Source of the DNA: Actinomycetaceae bacterium
Lineage (GTDB): Bacteria; Actinomycetota; Actinomycetes; Actinomycetales; Actinomycetaceae
Length of the DNA stretch: 64,000 nucleotides
Direction of reading: 5' to 3'
Assembly (NCBI GenBank): GCA_030537795.1
Contig: JAUNVE010000003.1
Location: 32,713-96,712 of the forward strand
The notes under the pieces were generated by a model. The model worked only from the letters and a program-made list of their open reading frames with translations, did not search any database and was not told the origin of the DNA. Within the stretch, counting starts at the first letter, position 1, and each line of letters opens with the position of its first letter. This document shows positions 58,807 to 64,000 of the stretch, in pieces. The position numbers and the translations under genes are program-made.

Positions 58807-59543
58807 CTGATGATCTGGTCCGACGGCTTCTGCATCGGGCGACTTTAGTAGCGCCGACGCTGCTGGGGGCAGTACTCACTCATACTGACGGAGAGCTTTC
58901 GGTTGGTCTTCGCATCACCGAGGTAGAAGCTTATGAGGGCGATAGCGATCCGGGATCCCATGCTTTTCGTGGCGAGACGCCGCGCACTCGACCGATGTTT
59001 GCCCGCCCTCCTCGGGTCTATATCTATCTTTCGTACGGCATCCACTCCTGCGTGAACATCGTCTGCGCACCGCAGGGGGTAGGCCATGGATGCCTGGTGC
59101 GCGCTGGTGAGCTTTTGTGGGGCTCTGAGCTAATGGGAGAGCGTAGACCGAGGGCGCGTAATCCACGTGATTGGGCACGCGGGCCGGGGAATGTTGGGGC
59201 TGCCTTGGCGGTATCTCCGGCTATGTCGGGATCTGAGCTTTCCCTCAAGGCTCTACCTTCAGTTGTCAGCCCCGGGGAAAAAGTCGCTGAAGAACGGGGA
59301 GCGACAAAGGCTCACTCTTCACGTTCTGAGGATTCGCCAAACGGCGTTGATTGGCGTGCTCTCCTGGAACCCGCGCAAGGAATCTCTCTGTATCTTCCAG
59401 CGACACCGGCTCCTGTTTTCGAGCAGTCAGGTCGTATCGGTGTCTCGGGTGAGGGCGGCGATCCCACTCGTTTTCCGTGGCGTTTCTATCTTCCTGGCGA
59501 ACCTAGTGTCAGTCGCCACCCGCGGCCAGTTGCTGGTCAATAG
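58803..59543 (+). CDS. mpg: 3-methyladenine DNA glycosylase (AAG/Mpg family)
   Basis: 246 residues. Removes alkylated purines. Family segments: [61 protein letters not shown], and [12 protein letters not shown]. An acidic/polar insert (about 150-185, [22 protein letters not shown]) makes it longer than relatives of 190-210. GTG at 58803 overlaps the argH stop; upstream ATG at 58776 is the alternative. The 3' end overlaps the convergent gene by 35 bp. Confidence 0.87.
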   Translation: MTDDLVRRLLHRATLVAPTLLGAVLTHTDGELSVGLRITEVEAYEGDSDPGSHAFRGETPRTRPMFARPPRVYIYLSYGIHSCVNIVCAPQGVGHGCLVRAGELLWGSELMGERRPRARNPRDWARGPGNVGAALAVSPAMSGSELSLKALPSVVSPGEKVAEERGATKAHSSRSEDSPNGVDWRALLEPAQGISLYLPATPAPVFEQSGRIGVSGEGGDPTRFPWRFYLPGEPSVSRHPRPVAGQ

Positions 59544-60408
59544 TGGCGTCGTGGAAGCTGAAGCCGGCATCGACTAATCGCTGAGGTACGGCGCGTTGAG
59601 AATCGAGTGCGATCACGGCCATGTCGCCAAGGACAGCTCGTAATACCCTGGCCGGGACAGGCGGCCCTGGTCTGGTGCCGACGTGTTCGGCGAGTGCACG
59701 GGTGAAAACTCTGTTCTGCACGGGTTCGGGCCCGGTCAGGTTAAACGCTCCGGTGTGAGCTGAATCGAGAAGGAAGCGGGTTGCGCGTATGTGGTCTCGC
59801 AATGAGATGGTAGGCATCCATTGAAGTCCTGAGCCGAGACGCCCTCCTAAATAGCTACGGAACAGAGGTGACAGAGCGGGCAATAATCCGCCTGAATCCC
59901 CGAGCACAAGTCCTGTTCTGATGCAGATGACTCTGTCGATATCGGCTGTCTGCGCTTGTCTTTCCCACTGCGAGCACAAGCCGGATAGAAAACTACCGGT
60001 TGGACCTTCCTGTTCAGTGAGGATGCGATCGCCGCAATCGCCGTAGTAGCCGACTGCGGATCCGCTGACCAGAGCACGAGGGCGTGCAGCGCGTGGGAGA
60101 GCGTTAATGGCGTCAACGATGGTTTTGACACTTTTGAGCCTCGAATCGACGAGGGTTTGTTTATATGAGTGGCTCCAAGGCCATCGCGCGAGCGGCGCCC
60201 CATTAAGACAGATAACTGCGTCGGCATGAGCCAATGTTGCCGGGTCGAGGCGGAATCTATTGGGATCCCAGCCAATCTGATCAGATTGTTTGGACTCGCC
60301 GCGTACGAGTGTCGTCGTTGACCATCCGTGAGCCTTGAGGTCGGAGCGCAGGGCGCGACCAATGAAGCCGGAAGCGCCGGCGAGAATTACTTTCTTAGAG
60401 GGTTCCAT
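59509..60408 (-). CDS. TIGR01777-type NAD-dependent epimerase (SDR39U1-like)
   Basis: 299 residues. SDR fold with VILAGASGFIGRALRSDL (NAD(P) binding), then DADAVICLNGAPLARWPWSHSYKQTLVDSRLKSVKTIVDAI, SGSAVGYYGDCGD and the C-terminal DUF1731-like part with RVLRAVLGDMAVIALDSQRAVPQRLVDAGFSF. Substrate unknown. Starts MEPSKK. Confidence 0.87.
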   Translation of the reverse strand: MEPSKKVILAGASGFIGRALRSDLKAHGWSTTTLVRGESKQSDQIGWDPNRFRLDPATLAHADAVICLNGAPLARWPWSHSYKQTLVDSRLKSVKTIVDAINALPRAARPRALVSGSAVGYYGDCGDRILTEQEGPTGSFLSGLCSQWERQAQTADIDRVICIRTGLVLGDSGGLLPALSPLFRSYLGGRLGSGLQWMPTISLRDHIRATRFLLDSAHTGAFNLTGPEPVQNRVFTRALAEHVGTRPGPPVPARVLRAVLGDMAVIALDSQRAVPQRLVDAGFSFHDATIDQQLAAGGD

Positions 60409-60455
60409 ACTCCATTGGTATCGGAATCGTGGGGCGCACGGGTGGAAATGGATAT

Positions 60456-60497
60456 GAAAGGGAGGTTTTTATGAGTGAGCTTTCGGTGCCGGTGTAA
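60456..60497 (+). other. Mini-ORF with strong ribosome binding site, MSELSVPV
   Basis: AAAGGGAGG (60458-60466) is followed by ATG AGT GAG CTT TCG and stops after 8 codons (60471-60497). The first five codons equal those of argB and argR. Either a leader peptide, the decapitated start of a lost gene, or a free copy of the translation-start variant of the dispersed motif. Confidence 0.4.
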
Positions 60498-60553
60498 CTC
60501 GGGTGTGAGGGTTCATCTTTTCCTGAATGTGTACACCGTATGGCGGGTGTTGG

Positions 60554-61618
60554 TTAGTCAATCTTCATATCGTTGGAGTGAATGAGACCGCGAGAACGCA
60601 TGAGTTCAGTAAAACTAAGGGTGAGGATTGCGGGGGCAATAAAATGGAGCCCGATGATGAGCAGGAGCAAAGTTCCGGTCGGGGTGGTTTCCGACATGAC
60701 ATTCCAGGTCATGAGTTGCCCGACGAGTCCGGAGCTGCCCATACCTGCGCCGGCAGCATTGTTTTTCATTTGAAAAATCACCGTAGACACCGGGCCTAGA
60801 ATTGCTGAGGTTAGAATGGGCGGGATCCAAATGAGAGGATTGCGCACGATGTTGGACACTTGCAACATCGATGTTCCCAGGCCTTGGGATATCAGGCCTG
60901 CGACTCCATTTTCTCGATAGGAAGCAACGGCAAATCCCACCATTTGTGTACTGCATCCGATGGTGGCAGCTCCGGCCGCGAGACCTGATAAACCGAGGAT
61001 AATTGAGAGGGCGGCTGATGAAATCGGTAGTGTCAGGATCATTCCCATGATGACAGCCACAATCATCCCCATCAAGAATGGTTGCCGTTCGGTTCCCCAA
61101 TTAATGACGTGTCCCAGTGATGTCATCATGGTGGATATCGTTGGCCCAATCAGAAGTCCGATAACAGATCCGGATGTCACAGTCACGAACGGAGTCACGA
61201 GAATATCGATCGGGGTACGCCCGCTAATCCAGAGTCCGATTTCGACGGCGATGAATGAAGCAATGAAGGCTCCTAGCGGTTCGCCGGGCCCGGTGAGGTA
61301 CATTGTTAGTCCCTCAACGACGCCGCCGTCGAGAATTTTGGTCGCGTGGGCTCCGATCATGCCAGCTAATCCGGTACCTGTCAGCACGTAGGTGCTGGCT
61401 CCGAGACGATGCGCCACTCCAATTCCAATGCCGAGGCCAGTCAAAACGGAGGCTATGGAACCAATCAGAATCAGAAACTCGCCTACGGTACCGGGAGCGA
61501 ATTTGCCGATTTGCACCATGATGGTGCCGATGATGAGGGTAGCGAAGAGGCCGTGTGCCATACCGGTGAGGGCGTCAATGAAGAAACGCGTGGCCCAGGA
61601 GCGAATTAGTTGGGACAT
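60554..61618 (-). CDS. PTS_EIIC_2-type (PfoR-like) membrane protein
   Basis: 354 residues, about ten hydrophobic segments. Similar to the PTS EIIC type 2 family represented by PfoR: FFIDALTGMAHGLFATLIIGTIMVQIGKF, GASTYVLTGTGLAGMIGAHATKILDGGVVEGLTMYLTGPGEPLGAFIA, and PLIWIPPILTSAILGPVSTVIFQMKNN with MGSSGLVGQL. No EIIA or EIIB domain or gene is near, so sugar phosphorylation by it alone is doubtful. ATG at 61618 with AAGGAAAG. Downstream of the NiaR-type regulator on the same strand. Confidence 0.82.
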   Translation of the reverse strand: MSQLIRSWATRFFIDALTGMAHGLFATLIIGTIMVQIGKFAPGTVGEFLILIGSIASVLTGLGIGIGVAHRLGASTYVLTGTGLAGMIGAHATKILDGGVVEGLTMYLTGPGEPLGAFIASFIAVEIGLWISGRTPIDILVTPFVTVTSGSVIGLLIGPTISTMMTSLGHVINWGTERQPFLMGMIVAVIMGMILTLPISSAALSIILGLSGLAAGAATIGCSTQMVGFAVASYRENGVAGLISQGLGTSMLQVSNIVRNPLIWIPPILTSAILGPVSTVIFQMKNNAAGAGMGSSGLVGQLMTWNVMSETTPTGTLLLLIIGLHFIAPAILTLSFTELMRSRGLIHSNDMKID

Positions 61619-61717
61619 ATGTCTTTCCTTCAGGCCCGGGTGTATATACACCCCATGACGTTAGCAGACCGCGGGTCTTTCGGATAGTTGAATCCGCGAT
61701 TGCTTGACCTGTGTGAA

Positions 61718-61728
61718 GGCTCTCCTAT
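61718..61728. repeat. Near copy of the dispersed motif
   Basis: GGCTCTCCTAT between the NiaR-like and PTS_EIIC_2-like genes; one base from the degenerate consensus. A similar copy lies at 46877-46887 inside pheS. Confidence 0.6.
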
Positions 61729-61783
61729 GCGGTGCCTTCGTTTCCCTCGAAGACTCTGTCAAGGAATTTGCCGCATGAGGCTC

Positions 61784-62308
61784 TTATTCTTTCACCAGAT
61801 ACTCGGCTTCCTCCAAGGCTCTTTCGATGCGATCGAGGGTTTGCTCGTCGGCTGCTTCGACGGTGTGACAGTGTATGCCGGCGGTGAGATTTGCCAGTGC
61901 GTGAGTGGGGTGGAAATCGCGAATGAAACGATTGAGGTCGTCACTGGTGGTGACGTCTATGGGGGCGATGACGATTCCGTAGGTGGGGTGATCTATTTGG
62001 ATGTCGATGATGGCTCCGCCATGGTGGATGATGAGTTTGAGCTCTTCTTCGATGCCGGAGGGGGCGTGACATACGGTAAAGATGCGTCGATGCATCAGTG
62101 AGCGGGCGAGTACATATCCGAGGTGTGTCGAATGGATGGGGCTTCCTTCGGCTCGCAGCAACGCGATATCTTTGACAATTACTTGGCGTGTCACACCGTG
62201 GTCTTTGCCGAGTTGAGTTGCCGATATCGGGTCGGTTCGGGTTTCGAGAGTTCGGCGGATTTTGTCGCGTCGGATCCGACTGGTGTGCGCGGATCGGTTT
62301 CTTGCCAT
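61784..62308 (-). CDS. niaR: NiaR/YrxA-type transcriptional repressor (HTH_11 + 3H domain)
   Basis: 174 residues. N-terminal winged helix (RIRRDKIRRTLETRTDPISATQLGKDHGVTRQVIVKDIALLRAEG) and C-terminal 3H domain with its conserved histidines (RIFTVCHAPSG, LIIHHGGAIIDIQIDHPTYG, HALANLTAGIHCHTVEA). In Firmicutes and Thermotoga NiaR binds nicotinate with a metal and represses NAD-synthesis or niacin-uptake genes. The membrane protein gene downstream may be its target. Divergent from tyrS, 99 bp apart. Confidence 0.85.
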   Translation of the reverse strand: MARNRSAHTSRIRRDKIRRTLETRTDPISATQLGKDHGVTRQVIVKDIALLRAEGSPIHSTHLGYVLARSLMHRRIFTVCHAPSGIEEELKLIIHHGGAIIDIQIDHPTYGIVIAPIDVTTSDDLNRFIRDFHPTHALANLTAGIHCHTVEAADEQTLDRIERALEEAEYLVKE

Positions 62309-62407
62309 GGCACTACGTTAGCTAAGATTGTTTCGAATAGGAGAGTCTTGCGGGTCAGCAGCGTTTTCGAAGCTATTGGCGCGTGAAGCAATGGGAGAGG
62401 ACTGGTT

Positions 62408-63679
62408 GTGGCCGACATCATCGATGAGTTGCAGTGGCGTGGTTTGATTCGACAGCATACTGATCTCGATGCTTTACGCGAAGCGTTGAATGGGGCCCCT
62501 GTGACCTTCTATTGTGGGTTTGATCCGACGGCGCCCTCCCTCCATCATGGCCATCTGGTGCAGTTGATTCTCATGCGTCATTTGCAAAATGCTGGTCATC
62601 ATCCGTTAGCTTTGGTGGGTGGCGCGACGGGGCTGATTGGTGATCCGCGGATGTCTGGTGAACGCACGTTGCAGCCGCGTGAAGTGGTTGCGCAATGGGT
62701 TGAGGGGTTACGCGAGCAGATTTCCCGCTTTTTAGATTTTGAGGGCGATAATCCCGCCCGCATGGTGAACAATCTCGACTGGACTCAGGAGCTATCCGCA
62801 ATCGACCTCTTGCGCGACCTGGGCAAGTATTTCCGCTTGGGCACGATGCTGTCGAAGGATACCGTTGCTCGGCGTTTGGATTCGAGTGAGGGGATTTCTT
62901 ACACGGAATTCTCTTATCAAATCTTACAGGCGAATGATTTCCTCGAGTTGTATCGCCGCTACGGTTGCACTTTAGAAACTGGCGGTGACGATCAATGGGG
63001 CAATCTGGTCGGTGGGCTGGATTTGATTCACCGCGTTGAGGGCGAGCGGGTGCATGTCATGACAACGCCTTTGATTACGAAGGCGGATGGTACGAAATTT
63101 GGTAAGTCCGAGGGCGGTGCGGTGTGGCTGTCTGCGGATATGCTTTCGCCGTACGCTTTTTATCAGTTCTGGCTCAATGTTGACGATGCTGATGTAATTC
63201 GTTTTCTCAAGGTTTTTACGTTTTTGTCTCGCGCTGATATTGAAGCCTTGCAAGAATCCGTGGAGGCAGCTCCCCACCGTAGGGAGGCGCAGAAGGTTTT
63301 GGCGGCAGAAGTTACGCGCATGGTTCACGGGGAGGAAAATCTGCAACGGGTCTTGGAGGCGACCCGCGCCCTGTGGGGTAGTGGTGATGTCAAGTCGGTT
63401 GACGCGCAGACGTTGGCGGCGGCGACCGAGCATTTGCCCAGTGGTGAGATTGTGTTGGGGGAGGCGACCCCGGTAGACGCTTTAATCGCGGTGGGATTTG
63501 AAAAGGGTCGTGGAGCTGCTCGTCGCACGATTGCTTCTGGTGGTTGCTATGTCAATAACGTCAAGGTGACAGATGAGGATATTCCTTTGGCGTCGGAGGA
63601 CGTGCTTGCCGATGGGTCGATATTGATTCGTAAGGGGCGCCGCAATCTCGCGGTTGTGCGTCCGCAATCGGCCTCTTAG
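62408..63679 (+). CDS. tyrS: Tyrosyl-tRNA synthetase
   Basis: 423 residues. Class I synthetase: HIGH motif as LHHGH in DPTAPSLHHGHLVQL, tyrosine-binding YTEFSYQILQANDFL, GGDDQWGN, KMSKS motif as KFGKS, and a C-terminal S4-like RNA-binding domain (about 350-420). GTG start with GGGAGAGG at about 62392-62399. Confidence 0.97.
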   Translation: MADIIDELQWRGLIRQHTDLDALREALNGAPVTFYCGFDPTAPSLHHGHLVQLILMRHLQNAGHHPLALVGGATGLIGDPRMSGERTLQPREVVAQWVEGLREQISRFLDFEGDNPARMVNNLDWTQELSAIDLLRDLGKYFRLGTMLSKDTVARRLDSSEGISYTEFSYQILQANDFLELYRRYGCTLETGGDDQWGNLVGGLDLIHRVEGERVHVMTTPLITKADGTKFGKSEGGAVWLSADMLSPYAFYQFWLNVDDADVIRFLKVFTFLSRADIEALQESVEAAPHRREAQKVLAAEVTRMVHGEENLQRVLEATRALWGSGDVKSVDAQTLAAATEHLPSGEIVLGEATPVDALIAVGFEKGRGAARRTIASGGCYVNNVKVTDEDIPLASEDVLADGSILIRKGRRNLAVVRPQSAS

Positions 63680-63707
63680 GGTGTGGGGAGCATCACGTCG
63701 CAACGGT

Positions 63708-63737
63708 TTGACGTGGGCTTCAGTCAGTGCGTAAAGT
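63708..63737 (+). promoter_or_regulatory. rRNA operon promoter P1
   Basis: TTGACG (63708-63713), 18-base spacer, TAAAGT (63732-63737). Upstream member of a tandem pair ahead of the rRNA leader. Confidence 0.55.
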
Positions 63738-63819
63738 AAAGATTCGTTGCGCGGAGGTTCCTTTTCGGGCCGACTGGGCAACGACTCCACGAAGGAGATT
63801 TTCCTCTTCAAGCATGGTC

Positions 63820-63847
63820 TTGACAAGCAGTGAAAATCTGCTAAAGT
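63820..63847 (+). promoter_or_regulatory. rRNA operon promoter P2
   Basis: Perfect -35 TTGACA (63820-63825), 16-base spacer, -10 TAAAGT (63842-63847). The strongest promoter match in the window, same -10 as P1. Confidence 0.75.
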
Positions 63848-64000
63848 GGATAAGCCGCTCAAGATCAGGCCAGCGGGTTTTACTCGGCTGATTGCCTGAC
63901 GTGGCGAAACATCACTTCAGTAGGTCTCAGCGATAGCTGTCTCTTACCGTGTGTGGGTGTTGTTTGTGAACTCGATAGTGTGTTTTTTTGTTTTGTCCTT
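63848..64000 (+). promoter_or_regulatory. rrs: Leader of an rRNA operon (16S gene beyond window)
   Basis: No protein gene. The stretch GTGAACTCGATAGTGTGTTT (63966-63985) followed by T-rich sequence is the sequence found shortly before 16S rRNA in many actinobacteria and includes the boxA-like antitermination region. The 16S gene itself is not in the window. Confidence 0.7.

Overview
The window is 64 kb of chromosome from an actinobacterium of moderate G+C content, most likely a member of Actinomycetales close to Actinomycetaceae. The assignment rests on actinobacterial families (DUF2469, DUF3145, DUF3052 beside a homodimer-type aceE, polyphosphate glucokinase, a DivIVA-repeat protein), on the order rnhB-DUF2469-yraN-comM-dprA-xerC and argCJBD-R-G-H, and on several genes that look leaderless with GTG starts. 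No species name is justified. No prophage, transposase, CRISPR array or secretion island is visible; the content is mostly core metabolism and information processing.

Layout. 1-4.9 kb: RNase HII, small conserved proteins, DNA-uptake/recombination proteins (ComM, DprA) and XerC, with a convergent M23-family protein. 5.4-19.9 kb: rpsB-tsf, then pyrH-frr-cdsA-rlmN-divIVA-like-dxr-site-2 protease-ispG, a FetAB-type exporter, proS-def and DUF3145. 20.2-25.7 kb: an acyl-carrier-like protein without the attachment serine, sdhCAB and aspA. 25.7-28.2 kb: a 600-bp gene-free stretch and an accessory three-gene cassette of exported proteins, two of them paralogous. 28.2-32.7 kb: mutY, aceE and divergent DUF3052. 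32.8-36 kb: tRNA-Val, a DMT transporter, nrdF-nrdI with NrdR boxes. 36-42.4 kb: an ABC exporter with divergent TetR regulator, a Nif3-like protein, a coiled-coil protein and YaaA. 42.4-46.5 kb: RNase P RNA, a DUF559-type protein, ppgK, map, panB. 46.7-51.1 kb: pheST and a flavodoxin. 51.1-59.5 kb: an arginine operon without argF, then a 3-methyladenine glycosylase. 59.5-64 kb: an SDR epimerase, a PTS_EIIC_2-type membrane protein with a NiaR-type regulator, tyrS, and at the right edge the tandem promoters and leader of an rRNA operon whose 16S gene lies just outside.

Genes are packed with 1-26 bp overlaps (ATGA, GTGA, TGATG), so translational coupling is the rule. Recognisable regulation: two ARG boxes overlapping the argC promoter, with argR inside the operon; two NrdR boxes 31 bp apart before nrdI; a dyad between TetR and the ABC exporter; a dyad over the predicted start of aspA transcription.

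The most unusual signal is a dispersed 11-bp motif, ATGRGWGAGCC (complement GGCTCWCYCAT). I count 17 matches in 64 kb where about 0.1 would be expected by chance. It is absent from the first 16 kb and common from 20 to 36 kb. It occurs between genes, inside genes, as an inverted pair able to form a hairpin, in tandem repeats, as Shine-Dalgarno sequence and as the start codon region of panB and, in relaxed form, of argJ, argB, argD and argR. A second over-represented word, GAGGGCG, changes its preferred orientation across the window. I interpret both as candidate genome-scale signal sequences; neither interpretation is proven here.
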